Below, piece by piece: positions 42,310 to 53,376 of a DNA stretch of 64,000 bases. The stretch spans positions 610,891,501 through 610,955,500 of the forward strand of contig CM057456.1 in the NCBI GenBank assembly GCA_016271365.2, read 5' to 3'. Numbering within the stretch: the stretch's first letter is position 1; each line of letters opens with the position of its first letter. Made by a program: the position numbers and the translations under genes. The stretch comes from Neoceratodus forsteri. Taxonomy: Eukaryota > Chordata > Ceratodontiformes > Ceratodontidae. The notes under the pieces were generated by a model that was not told the origin of the DNA, did no database searches, and saw nothing but the letters and a program-made list of their open reading frames with translations.

Positions 42310-42745
42310 CCTAAAGGTGTTACCCACTGAGAGAGCGAATCTTGAAGTAAGATAGTACAGTTACATAAGAACTTACCGTAACAATAGATCTTCAAGAGGA
42401 GCTCTTGCAGCGGGTACTGTACTTCCCTCTCTCCTTCCCCCTGGCAGCTGCTTCTCCATCTCAGATACCTTTATTTCCTGTTCTAAAGGAACCCCCTCAG
42501 TTTTCCATTTTTACCAACTTGTTGGTGTCTCCAGCGGGAGAACTGGGGATGGATTGGGGACCGCCCCTTTTATACTGTACGCAACATCGGGGCGGGCTGA
42601 CATTGGGAGCGGTCCCCCGCTGGATACTGCTAGCTAGAAGTTTTCCATAGTGTTCTGGCGCCTGATGGCTTAGTCCTAAAGATGTTACCTGCTGCAAGAG
42701 CTCCTCTCGAAGATCCACTGTTACGGTTAATTCTTACGTAACTGT
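42310..42745 (+). repeat. DIRS G 3' terminal region: ICR and right ITR
   Basis: ICR 42310-42418 and right ITR about 42620-42745. The ICR halves match the inverse of 36475-36510 and of 42690-42740. The dyad in the right ITR is mutated (GTTACGGTTAATTCTTACG), with the GT of the donor-like core lost. Confidence 0.8.
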
Positions 42746-43198
42746 ACTTTAACATGCATTCCCCCCTTGGCTATGACAGATTGGTGGCTCAGACATTTAT
42801 TAATAAATTTCTTTCCATTCTGCATGACCAGCTTCTACTGGGGGGAGACCTTAATGTTATCCTCAACCCAACACTCGATGTGACTGGCCTGTGGGCTTAT
42901 AGAGATATACCAGTGCAAAAAGTATCTCCACCCCATGTTTTCACATGTAGGTCTGATCGACCTACAGAGACATACTTACCCTTCAGTTAAGGAATACTCT
43001 TATTATGTGCCTCTAACATAAACCTCGGCCATATTGGACTACCTTCTTTCTACGATGGAACACCTCGATGCTGTTCATGGTATTTATCATGGAGCTACCC
43101 TGCTTTCAGACCATGCTCCTGTTTTCGCTAAACTGTCCCTAGGTAAAACATCCCATTCTATGCATTGGAGGCTGAGCCCGGCCCTCCTTGAAGAGCCA
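42746..43198 (+). pseudogene. LINE H endonuclease, continued
   Basis: Blocks: HDQLLLGGDLNVILNPTLDV (GGDxN motif), and near 43090 the GATLLSDHAPVFAKLSL block with the SDH motif, in different frames. This is the C-terminal half of an L1-type apurinic-like endonuclease. The frame breaks near 42990 and later. Confidence 0.7.
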
Positions 43199-43610
43199 CC
43201 AACGCCTTGAGCAGAACTTTTAAAAAACGTAATATTTGGATACAAAGCAGCTTATATTTTTCATTAGCTCTATATTTCTTATCCCCATTATTTATTACAT
43301 AGATCATATGCATGAAAACAGGATAGCTGTTCCTTGAGAGATCATCAGCTCCTGTTGCTTATTCCCCTGTCATAATACTCTGCTTGTGACATCACAGTTA
43401 TTCCCATGGCAACAAACTGTGATGTCACAACAGAGCATTATGACATCCATTTGGGAATAATCTGTAAAGGCAGAGGGACTGTAAAAGCTAAAGATCTTGT
43501 TTTCGTGGAAATTTCTTTAGTAATAAATGATGGAGATGAGAAATCTATGGAGGATGGACAAAATACAAGTTGAATTGTGTATAAGTATTATGTTTTCTGA
43601 TGATTTTCCA
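43199..43610. other. About 410-bp insert with a central imperfect hairpin
   Basis: It interrupts H between the endonuclease end (LLEEP) and the next block (LLFKDPALMN). The centre (43355-43460) forms two arms of about 40 bases sharing TGTGACATCACAGTT / AACTGTGATGTCAC, with a loop around TTCCCATGGCAAC. No clear terminal repeats or target duplication were seen. It may be a non-autonomous element. The edges are approximate. Confidence 0.45.
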
Positions 43611-45955
43611 AAGGTGTCAGCTGCTCTTTAAAGACCCTGCCCTTATGAATATCTTGGAAGAGCTCATTCTCCAAACTGTTAGTGAAAACTCGAACTCTGG
43701 CATCTCACCCCCATCCTATGGGACACTCCCAAAGCGATCATCCGTGGGGAATGTATTGAATAGTCAGCTAGACCAAAAAAAAAAAAAAAAAAACTGAGAT
43801 GCATGTTACTTTGAGCTTCACCAAACAATGCAAACACTGCAAGCCTTCCTTCAACAAGGGGATGATTCAGTCCAACCCCAGTTAGCTAAAGTGAGACATG
43901 ACTTACAAAAAAATCATAGACTTCCGTGTAGAACTAGCTCTGCTCTGTTTGAAGCAATCTAATTATGAAGGAGGGGTGCAGAGGACCTGGAAATTAGCGC
44001 AACGCCTTCGAGCACGACTGGCACAGACCTGTATTCTTCAGCTTTTTGACCCCATCTCAACAGCTTATACGGGGCACCCAGCAGTGATTTGTGATATCCT
44101 TGCATCCTACTATCGCACCTTGTACACCCCAGAAGAACGTACATCCCCAGATGATATTGCTAGCTATTTGTGATCTCTCCCACTCTGTACACCTAAATGT
44201 GGTAAAGAAGTTGCGCTTCCTAGCTCAGTAGCAGAGATTCAAATAGCTCTTAAAGAAGCAAAAAACCCCAAATGCCCAGGCCCAGCTGGATACCCCACTG
44301 AATTCTATAAACGGCTTCAAGATCTCTTTCTCTCCAACCAGCTGGGAGCCTTTCCGGCAGTCCAAAAAGATGACATTCCCCCACCATCATGGAGTTATGC
44401 AGTTAATTCTGCAATCCCAAACCCAGATAAGGATCCTAGATATCCAGCTTCTTATCTGATATCTGCACTGAATACAGACTACAAGCTGTTTATGGCAATC
44501 TGGGCCCACTGCCTAGAGACCTTATTACCTTCCCTCATCGATAATGATCAAGTGAATTTCATCCGTAGGTGTCAGGTGCACAGTAATGTTTGTCGCACCC
44601 TTTTATCAATAGACCACGCTGTGACTCTGTGCATTTCGGTGGCCCTGCTCAGTCTGGATGCACTGAAGACATTCGACAGAGTGGACTGGACTTACCTGTG
44701 GTTCACCCTGTTGAACGTTGGCTTTCCAGATGAAGTGGTGTGCATGTTTTGGGGAATATATGCCTCCTGTCAGGCATACTTGTGGGTCAGTGGGTCATTA
44801 ACAACCCCCTTCACCTTAGGTTGTGGATCACGACAGGGTTACCCATTATCTCCCCTTTTCTTTCCACTTTATTTAGAACCCCTAGCGGCAACTACTCGTG
44901 CTGATCCTCGGATCTCAGGGATACCTGTCGGGGGGACTATAAGTTGTCTCTATTCACTGATGACATCTTGTTAACACTGACATTCCCTGAGGAGTTGATC
45001 CCAGTGACCTGGGAGGCCCTGTGATGCTTTGGAGCAATAGCCGGCTGCAAGTTGAACACTTATAAAAACAAAGTTTCATTATGTAACTATGCCGCCTCAG
45101 TGACTCTAAAGCTCCCCTTTCCTTTCAAATGGAATAATGAAGCTATCAGATATTTGGGGGTCAAACTGACCAAAATCCTTGACTACCTAGAACGTCTAAA
45201 TTATGAACCCCTAAACCAGCAAGTGACAGCTGACCTTTCTAAGTGGACCCACTGACAACTTAGGTTTTTTCATCAGATAGAAGTCAGACGGCAAAATATA
45301 CTTTCTCAGATTCTCTATTTTTTCCGAACCCTACCCATAATGCCAGTCCAACTCTACTTTATTTCTGGGAATAGAATCCTATCCCGTTTCATATGGCAAG
45401 GCATGCCACCTCATATGTGCTTCTCTCTTGCAAATTCCTAGGGACAAGGGAGGGGTGAACCTCCCAAACCTCAGATGATACGCCCAGGCTCCTCACTTAA
45501 GGACCTTATGTGTTTGGCTCTCGGCCATCCAACAGCCCTGCTGGAACAAAATTGAGTTCACACTGAACAACATATTCAACTTAGATTATTATGTTTTCGG
45601 GCATCCTTGGGGATGTTAACCCCTTACTAAATGTATGTGCTTTACAGCAGAAATCTTCTGACGGTGGTTGGGCATAGCAACCAAGCACATACCCCTAGAG
45701 TGTTTGTTTCATTTTAGGTGTATTACTTACAAATCCACCTACCCTCCTAATAAAATAGACTTCACTATGAAACCATGGAATCACCAGGGATTGAGATTTT
45801 ACTGTTAACTACTTAATGGATGGTGGGTATTCCCCATGGCTCCGCTTCAGGCAGCATACCTTCTTCCCTCAACAGATCACTAGAGATATCTGCAGATTCG
45901 CGAGCTGGGGATAAGCCTGTTCACGCCTTCCAGAGAACCCCCCCCGCAATAGTTT
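43611..45955 (+). pseudogene. LINE H reverse transcriptase region
   Basis: Linker DPALMNILEELILQTVSEN near 43628, then a frameshifted stretch. RT motifs at 44492-44974: DNDQVNFIRRCQVHSNV, LLSLDALKTFDRVDW (catalytic Asp), LGCGSRQGYPLSPLFF and, after a shift near 44950, SLFTDDILLTL, where the usual FADD is FTDD (Asp pair kept). Then CKLNTYKNKVSLC, IRYLGVKLTKILD (45052-45255) and a decayed C-terminal region to 45955. The RQGYPLSPLLF wording fits L1/Tx1. An 18-base A-run at about 43774-43791 suggests slippage. Confidence 0.75.
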
Positions 45956-46560
45956 AGATTCTTATTTATTTATTTGAATTTTGGTGACCGGGTAGGCCCA
46001 CTGAGACAAGACAGTCCCTTTTTCAGCGACGACCCGGGGAATCTAAGCATTTCACAAGTGATAGACATTAAACATAGTAGATGGACATTAAACAGAGTAC
46101 CAACAGTGGTACAAACAGTAGTAACATTAACAAGTACAAATATTCAACAATTTGATGCAGTAAGTACATAAGATAGAGAAACATCATACACTTTAGGGCA
46201 TAAACAACTTTCAGACTCGGTTACACAGGGTTCAGAGAAACCTTGAGAGCATGACATATAATTAACCCCTGCTTGCCGGGCAGGGGGTTATATACAGTTA
46301 CACGTGCCAGTGGCAAGAAATAGGTCTTTGTACTGTTTTTTTTAAACTGCGAGAGGGATGTGCAGGATAGAAGTCCATTTGGAAGATTGTTCCATTTATG
46401 TGCAGCTGCATACGAGAAAGATCTCTTTCCAACTGTTAAACGAGTTTTAGGTATACTTAGTAATGGTTGGTGAGATGTTCTAAGGGACCTGGTGAATGGT
46501 TTCCGGGTCAGTAGGTTAGACAGGCTTGGAGGAGAAGTGAATTAATTTGAGGGTGGTACA
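45956..46560 (-). mobile_element. LINE J0, Rex1-like 3' fragment
   Basis: Minus-strand. The tail lies at 45960-45974 (TTATTTATTTATTTG on plus, an AAATAAAT-type tail on minus). Next comes GGTGACCGGGTAGG, a block shared with J1 (46678) and J2 (51779). Farther in, on the minus strand, AAAHKWNNLPNG-type residues near 46400 represent the end of the ORF2 protein. 5' truncated at about 46560. Confidence 0.7.
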
Positions 46561-49083
46561 CAGCAAGGGGTAGTCCAGCTTCACCTCAAAACCTGGCCAA
46601 TTAAAGGTGATGCCACCAAGTTATAAATATCTAAGAGTATGGTTGGACAAAAGACTTATTTATTTATTAGCTTTTGGTAACCGGGTAAGTGCGCTAGGCA
46701 ACAACCCAGCCTATTTTCAGGCACGACCCGGGAGAGTACAAAAGGCAATACAGTAATGGCAAACAGTAATGTACAGCAAAAAACAACAATTAGGCATGTA
46801 AAGAACATAATAGACAGGGAACAATGTAGCAGAAACTTAAATAAAACAAATGGAGATAAAAGTAAGCAGTAACACCAAAATAGGGTAGGATACAATATTT
46901 GCATAATTCCCTGGTAACAGTCATGAAGGCCTAGCTAGGGGAGAGAAAAGAATACAGAAAACTACATCAAACTAGCCAAAATATGTACTTTAGGTCATTA
47001 TCCACCAATGGACTACACACCACGGAGGACAATACAGTGGTCACAAACAGACACAATTCCTAAGAGTATAGAGGTGAGAAAACAGCAAACGCTTAAATGT
47101 GAGGTGAGATGAGTTACTCTTAATATACTGGGGGAGTGAGTTCCAAAACCTAGGAGCAAAATAGACAAATGCTTGCTTGCCCATTTTAGAGAAGAAGGGC
47201 CGAATGGTGAGCATTGGGAAGACGGAGGATCTAAGAGATCGGGAGTGCGAGACCGGAGAAAGCATGCCACCCAGTATGGCAGGACTAGGGGTTCTGGTAA
47301 GGGAGTCAATAAAACACCCAGGTGAATAAGAACGGAGGGTAGTGGGAGACAGCCAGTGTAAAGCAGTATTGAGTAGTCAGGGATGTGTTAGGTGAGGAGC
47401 AGATAAGGCAAATCTACAGATATTGTTATAAGAAATGTCCCACTTGTGAAGAACCCCAGCATTAGCATGAGAAAATACAGGGAGGGCATATAGGAGTTGA
47501 GGGAGTAAAACACCACGTGCAACCGAGATCCTAGCAGCTGGGGTGAGTGAGTGGTGCACTCTATAGGCCGCACCAATCTTAGCATTAACAGAGCGACATA
47601 TTTCATTGATATGTGAGCCAAAATCAAGTCAAGCGTAACCCCGAGGTATTTGAAGGTTAAGGAGTTAGAGACACCAGTACCATCACGACTGCAGACCAAA
47701 AGCTTAGGGGACTCCATGGGCACTTTTTTAGCAGACCCGAAAAGCATGGTCTGGGTCTTAGCTATGTTTAGGACTTGATGGTTAGACGAAAACCAGGATT
47801 GAAGAGTCTGAAAGTCCATGGAAAGATTCTGATTTATAGCCACCATAGACTTGGAGGCAGAGTAAAGTACTAGGTCATCTGCGTACAACAGTATACTGCT
47901 ATGAGGTGAAGGAACAGGGATGTCGTTAAGGAAGAGAGAGAGAAGAGTAGGGGACCAAGGGTAGAACCCTGAGGACCCCACAGGTGAGGGGGCAGAGTAG
48001 GAGAGGACTTTACAGAATGAGACAGCCTGGAAGTGATTATCAAGGTAGCTAGCAAACCAAGACAGGGTAGAGTTGGAGGCACCAAGGGCCTGCAGCTTAG
48101 CCAGAAGTAGGGGGTGATGTACCATATCAAATGCTTTAGAGAAGTCTATAAACACAGCTCCAGTGAGTAGGCCCTTGTCCATGTTACATTTGACGTCGCT
48201 TGTAAACTGGGTCAGAGCAGTTGTGCTGTGCCCTGCCCTAAAACCATGTTGTATAGGGGATTGAAGATTGAATTTGAAAAGGTAATCAGAGACCTGCCGA
48301 TGGACTAGTTTCTCAAGCAGCTTGCTAAGTGTGGGGAGGAGAGATATGGGGCGTTAGTTAGCCAGGATCTTGGCATCACCTTTCTTAAACACAGGTATAA
48401 TTCTGGCCATTTTCCAGACCGAGGGGACAGAGGCAGAACAGATGAAGAGGTTAAAAAGCCTGGTTATGGGCGCTGCGAGCCAAGCCGCAAATTGTTTAAG
48501 AATCACAGGATGGATGCCATCAGAGCCTACACTATCACAGACAGCGATAATGCTTAGTAATTTAAAGACATCATGACACGTGACTGGAGACAGCTGTAGA
48601 GGAGGGGGAGCCGTGGCCAGCGGGGATGAGGTAGCCCGGGCATAGAGGGACGTGGTAGGTGCGGGTGTGGGAAGTGAGGAAAAGAGGGTGTTGAAGGCAT
48701 TAGCAATAGTGAGAGGTTGGTTGCAGTGGGTATTATTTATATACATATCATTAGGAGTTAGGCTGATTGTTCCCAAGAATTTCCTTAATTTGACACCAGT
48801 GGCATTTGGGGTTGGAGGTGGAGGAACTGAGAAGGTTCCTGTAGTATGTACTCTTGGCAAGGTGAATCTCCTTTTTACAGGTATTCTGTAAAGTCCTATA
48901 AGCCTCGAAGTCGCTTATCCAAGAGAACGACTTCCACGTTGACCAGAGTTTATCCCTTTACTTCAGAAGCTGGAGCAGGAGACGTTTGAGCCATTTGGTG
49001 AATTTCCCTTTTACCCTATGCGTGGTTACCGGGATGTGCTGGTTCTATAGAGAGAGAGTAGGGTAGAGCTGAAATAGTCAGTT

Positions 49084-49600
49084 ACATAGATACATAGATA
49101 CATAGACAGTGTCGGCAGATAAGGGCCTATGGCCCACCCAGTCTGCCCATTTGAGCTTGTAAGTTCAGTTTATTTTCCTAGAAGTCTGTTGTACCTTACC
49201 CCTGACCTCCAGAATTCCTTTATGTCTATCCCATGCATTCTTAAATCCCGTGATTGTTTCAGCCCCCACCACTTCCTCTGGCACCACCACCCTCTGTGTC
49301 CTGCCACCCAGCCAGTTACCTACCCACCACACTACTGTCCTGCCCACACCCATATTCCCCAGTTTGTATAATAGTCTTCTATGTGGCACAGTGTCAAAGT
49401 CCTTGCTGAAGTCCAGATAGGCCATGTCCACTGCCCTCCCCTGATCCACCTCCCTAGTCACCCAGTCAAAAAATTCAATGAGGTTGGTCTGACATGACCT
49501 CCCCCTGGTGAAACCATGCTGCCTTGGGTCCTGTAGTCCATTGACAACCAGATGTTCCACCAATCTCTCCTTCAGTAGTGCTTCCATGATCTTCCCCACT
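49084..49600 (-). mobile_element. CR1/L2-like LINE fragment with internal deletion, inside J1
   Basis: The minus-strand 3' end has repeated TACATAGA units at 49084-49107 and GGCAGATAAGGGCC, as at 63978. Coding blocks: MGKIMEALLKERLVEHLVVN, HGFTRGRSCQTNLIEFFDW and VDMAYLDFSKDFDTVPHRRL. The frame then passes from GRTQRVVV directly to a C-terminal segment VVGAETITGFKNAWDRHKG, so the central RT catalytic region (ADD) is deleted without losing the frame. Confidence 0.75.
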
Positions 49601-50451
49601 ACCGAGGTGACAACACAACTACAGTTGCAACGTTAATATCACAGGTATTGTAAAGGGGCGACCAGTCAACCAGATTTATATCATGAAGGAACGCAGCCCA
49701 GTTAAGTTTAGAGAGACTGGAAAAATGTAGTACTTTCAAGGGGAAGGAAGGAGGGGAGGTGTCCCAGACACAGTAAATCGGGCAATGGTCACTTATAGCA
49801 TCAGGTAGCACACCAGCAGTGGGGAAGAACTCCTTCTTATTAGTAAGGATCCAGTCCAAAAGTTGCAAGTACCACGTCGGGAGACTTGTGGGGTCCTGAA
49901 TAAGCTGAGTGAGATTGGCCTTGCTAGTCATGGGGGATAGGAGGGAAGAACTAGGACTGGCCCAGTCAAGATTAAAATCACCCAGGCAGATTGTCATTTT
50001 TCCCAGTCACAGGCGTCACATATTCTGTAAATTCTTCAAGACCTTGCCTGGAGTTTCTAGGAGGTATATAAGTGCAGAAAATATGGAGTTTCTTAACACC
50101 CCCAGCAGTAGCAGGGAGTGAAGAACCTCACAGTTAGCAAGATAGGGAACCTGCATTATAGAAACATTCAGATGAGCCTTGTAGTGTAGAGCCAAGCCCC
50201 CACTTTTTTTAGTATTAGGGCGGTCCGCCCAAACCAAGTTGTAACCCGGGAGGGAGCACTGGGAGTCCGCAATGGAAGGTTTAAGCCAGGTTTCAGTTAA
50301 GGCAAGAACATCTGGGTTCTTTGCACACACAGGCCTCTAGCTCAGGGAGGTTAGCCATCAGGCTCCTAATATTAAGGTGAGCAAAGGTGAAACCCGAAGA
50401 CTGAGGCAAGCAGTTCACAGGGTGAGACTGGGTGGGATTAGTAGCAGTAGC

Positions 50452-50478
50452 AGGACCTGGATTTGCCTCAATATCCCC
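50452..50478 (-). other. 2A-like ribosome-skipping motif in LINE J1
   Basis: Minus strand GDIEANPGP, preceded by MITLSLTLA. It matches the 2A consensus DxExNPGP, including the Gly-Pro at which translation skips. It lies 35 residues before the endonuclease start. 2A motifs are known near the N-terminus of ORFs in some APE-type LINEs. Confidence 0.8.
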
Positions 50479-50820
50479 AGCAAGGGTAAGGGATAGGGTG
50501 ATCATCCATATAGAAGCAATAGCATATGCCAGAGAGGCACCCCTTGGGAGACAGAGAACTCCCTCAGGATATGCCTAGATAATACTACTAGTTGCTTGAT
50601 TATAAGACCAAAAGGAGGTAGTATATTAGGGGAAGGGTCAGACAGAAGGTTGGAAAAGTAGAAGTTGTCAAGTGAGTACTTCCCACTAGACATGGGAAAC
50701 ACAGCAGGACCAGTAAAAGCTGTTAGAAGAGACAGTGTGCATACTAAAGGCAGTAGGTAGAAAATAGCCCTAGTGTCCATGATTAGGTAGTGGAGCAAGT
50801 GGGCTAGGGGATAGAAGAGC

Positions 50821-51372
50821 ATGGTTAAACATCTAGGATTTCTACAGAAGCATACATTTTGCATGGATAGACAAACAAGAAAACATGAAATGAACAGTAT
50901 GGTATTACTGCTCTTTGATTATGGTGATGCCCTATTTGTGGGAGCCTCGAGTACGGAGCTAGCAAGACTTGATGTGATGCATCATAGGCTTGCTGGCTTC
51001 ATACTTAATGCCCCACGCATGACACATAGTTGTGACTTACTAAATAAACTGCAGTGGTTAAAATTAAAAGTTCGGAGAAATCACAATATGATCGTGCTTA
51101 TATATAAATGCTATCAGAATCATGTACCAGACTACTTATTAAGTGAACAATCGAGGAGAAAAATTAAATCAAGTCTACCATCTGCCTCTGGTTTAGAATA
51201 TATCCCAAGAAAGTGTTTTCTTGTAATTAGTAGATTCCACTTTTTTACGAGGGTTCCAATGTTGTGGAATAATATGCCCATTTATTTGAGGCCAACAGAA
51301 AGTAAAATCAGTAGAAAGAAGATTGGTAAATTGCTGGTTAGTAAAGCATCTATAACATTGTTGTGCTGCTAA
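50821..51372 (+). pseudogene. LINE N ORF2 C-terminal domain
   Basis: A 183-codon open frame: VLLLFDYGDALFVGASSTEL, LDVMHHRLAGFILNAPRMT, YQNHVPDYLLSEQ and RVPMLWNNMPIYL. This is the post-RT domain of L2/CR1-type LINEs. It is truncated at the left by J1, so the protein is only a C-terminal fragment. The 3' UTR follows to about 51600. Confidence 0.7.
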
Positions 51373-51600
51373 AATAGGGATGTTGGATAGTATGCAGATC
51401 ATGCATTGTACACTGAATGTATATATTTCTTTTTATAATTGTTATATATTATTACTGTGAATCTTTTATGTGTTATTTACTGTATTTTGTTATTTTTGTC
51501 TATGTGAATTTTTTTTATGACTGTACTTGTTGGCGTAAGGATCTCATTGAAAATGAGCTTTGCTCAATTGAGTCATCCTGTTCATGTGAAATATGAATAC

Positions 51601-51766
51601 AAATTTTACTATGGGGTGGAGGAAATTCTCATGGAAATGTAGATATAGACTTTTTTGGATGCTGGATATTGTAGCAAAATATGTGGGTGATCATAGGGCC
51701 TGTTGCCTGTTGGAGGGGATGTGGAGTGACCCCAGCAAGCCACACACACATTTTCTGGATTTATTT
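51601..51766 (+). pseudogene. LINE H ORF2, Cys-rich segment
   Basis: In one frame: CWRGCGVTPASHTHIFW, matching the C-terminal Cys-x-x-Cys/His-x-x-x-W-type block of L1/Tx1 ORF2. It is cut by the 3' end of J2 right after HIFW and continues at 56326 with YWHAVIQELETCL. Confidence 0.55.
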
Positions 51767-52212
51767 ATTTAGTTTTTGTTTACCGGGTAGGTGCGCTAGC
51801 CAGCAGGTGACTATTTTAAGGCACGACCCGGGAGAGTACAATACATCATAACACATGGAAGCAACAATACAATTGAGGCAACAACCATACAAGTACATTC
51901 CAGACATATAGAGGCGATTCCAGCTAGTCTAACATGATTTAGGCTATACTAAGCAGTGACCAGCAGGCCAAGAGCAAGGAGGTGCTTTACAGGAGTGTTG
52001 GTACAGGTAAGGGGTAAGGAAGGAGTATAGGGCCAAAGGACTGCTTACGGCTTTACCGGAATGTGCGGAGACTGCTGGATTTGTGGTTCCCCAGCCAGGC
52101 AGGATGATGTGGAGTGATGGAAGGGTGCAGACAACAGGAATAGCGGAGACGTAGTCACAGTATATCGGGGCTATATGGGAAACATATAGAGCACCCAGCA
52201 GCTAGAAAAGTC

Positions 52213-53008
52213 AGGAGGAGGGGTAGAAGGAGCAGAATTACCTGGCGGCCAGCAACAGCCAGCCTGAGCAGCAGCAGGGGACCCAGGGAAATAAGGGAGG
52301 ATGCTAGAGACATCCCGGCGGTAGGCTAGGAGGATGCCAGGTTCATGGCCCCACAGTCAGGGATGAAGAATATGGGGGAGGTGGACGGGAGGAGAGGGCG
52401 CATGAATATGGCTTGGCGGTAGGAGGCGTGTAGGCAGCCGGGTCGTGGGTTCCGAGGCTGGGCATGAGGGCCGGTGGCAGTCTCAGGCCTTGGACATCCC
52501 AAGTGCAAATGGTAGACAAGAGAAGGGAGGAGGAGGTGAGACCTTATTTTACCAACATCCACCTGTGGTAAGTTTGGGCAGTGCCCAGGTAGACACAGAG
52601 GATAAGAGACGGGAGGAAGGGTGGAAGGAGCTCAGAATCTGTCGGCCGTCAGCAGCCAGCCAGAGCAGCAGCAGGGTGCCCAGGGAAGTAAGAGAGGATG
52701 TCAGAGACATCCCGTGGCAGGCTAGAGGGACGCCAGGTTCATGGTACCACTGTCAGGAAGAAGAAATGGAAGGGGTGGGTGGGGAGTAAAGGCGCTTGAA
52801 ATAATGGCTAAGCGTGGGTGGAGGCGGGGTGCAGCCAGGCTCTGGTTCCGAGGCTGGGCATAAGGGCCGTGGCAGTCGCTGGCCATGGACATCTTGGGTG
52901 TAATGGAGGACAAGTGAAGGAGGGAGGAGGTGAGGCCCTTACAGTACCAACATCCACCTGTGGCAAGTTTGGGCAGTGCCTAGGTAGCGTAGGAGGATAA
53001 AAAAAGTA
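52213..53008 (-). repeat. Two tandem copies of a roughly 398-bp unit in LINE J2 3' UTR
   Basis: Copy 1 is about 52213-52610 and copy 2 about 52611-53008. Shared landmarks include CAGAGCAGCAGCAGGG-type runs (52268; 52662), GACATCCCG (52311; 52707), CCAACATCCACCTGTGG (52552; 52947) and GTTTGGGCAGTGCC (52573; 52968). Both are clearly diverged, so the duplication is old. Confidence 0.8.
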
Positions 53009-53376
53009 CAAGATACAACAGTAATGTAGGTAGTAAGTAAGTGCATACATTCATAAAACCTATACATAATTATAATTTAAGATAACGATAGGTGAGTTTG
53101 AGGAGGGGTTGATTTAGGGAGAGAGAACAAAAGGAGGGTAGTATGGAAACCAGTAGCAGGGGCGGGGGAGTAGGGCAGGGAAGATTCAGGATCAGGTAGG
53201 ATCAAAGCAGGCATGAATCTGAAATGGCCAGGTGTAGTCTCAGCCCACGTTTGAAGAGGGATGTGAGGGTGCTTGCCTGAGGTCCAGAGGGAGCTGGTTC
53301 CATAACATAGGGCTGTGTGTTGAAGGAGCCCGTTCCTTTATTGGTGCGACAGCGAGGAATTTCCAGCAGGTCTTTA

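Larger units (their letters stand above)
36475..42745 (+). mobile_element. DIRS retrotransposon G (lineage 1), complete structure, inserted in LINE H
   Basis: Left ITR from about 36475, then gag, RT-RNase H-methyltransferase, YR (with a small inverted-repeat insert), ICR 42310-42418 and right ITR to about 42745. The left terminus (GAGATTTGCTCTTGCAGCAG) is complementary to the first half of the ICR. The endonuclease of H continues on both sides (LTTDL before; MHSPLGYDRLVAQTF after). Length is about 6.3 kb. All genes have breaks. Confidence 0.88.
46920..50505 (-). pseudogene. LINE J1 ORF2: 2A motif, endonuclease and reverse transcriptase, decayed
   Basis: From the 5' side: LTLAGDIEANPGP, FTFAHLNIRSLMANLPELEA, DVLALTETWLKPS, ICLGDFNLDWASP and ISDHCPIYCVWD (endonuclease). 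Then SVGSDGIHPVILKQFAAWLA, KMARIIPVFKKGD, GAVFIDFSKAFDMVHHPLLL (catalytic Asp) and ILLYADDLVLYSAS (YADD pair). The C-terminal domain ends near 46920. The endonuclease is split by a small LINE fragment and at several frame breaks. The RT fits the Rex1/CR1 side of the APE-type LINEs; assignment to Rex1 is probable, not certain. Confidence 0.75.
46657..50815 (-). mobile_element. LINE J1, Rex1-like, near full length, hosting a small LINE fragment
   Basis: Minus-strand. 3' tail at 46657-46672, 3' UTR to about 46920, ORF2 C-terminus, RT, endonuclease, 2A motif at 50452-50478 and a short upstream region with possible signal-like peptide (MDTRAIFYLLPLVCTLSLL at about 50780). A CR1/L2-like fragment sits inside at 49084-49600. 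Confidence 0.75.
46561..51600 (+). mobile_element. LINE N, L2-like 5'-truncated copy, split by LINE J1
   Basis: The left piece (46561-46656) encodes VMPPSYKYLRVWLDKRL, an RT palm-end block. J1 then intervenes. The right piece (about 50816-51600) holds the ORF2 C-terminus and a 3' end with the hairpin ATTGAAAATGAGCTTTGCTC and onward, then TGAAATATGAATACAAA. The hairpin plus short repeat tail fits L2-like elements. Confidence 0.65.

Noticed and set aside
50502..50864. A secreted host protein with signal peptide on the minus strand
   Set aside because: It lies just upstream of J1's 2A motif and is probably part of the LINE's first frame, now shifted by one base; no independent evidence for a gene.
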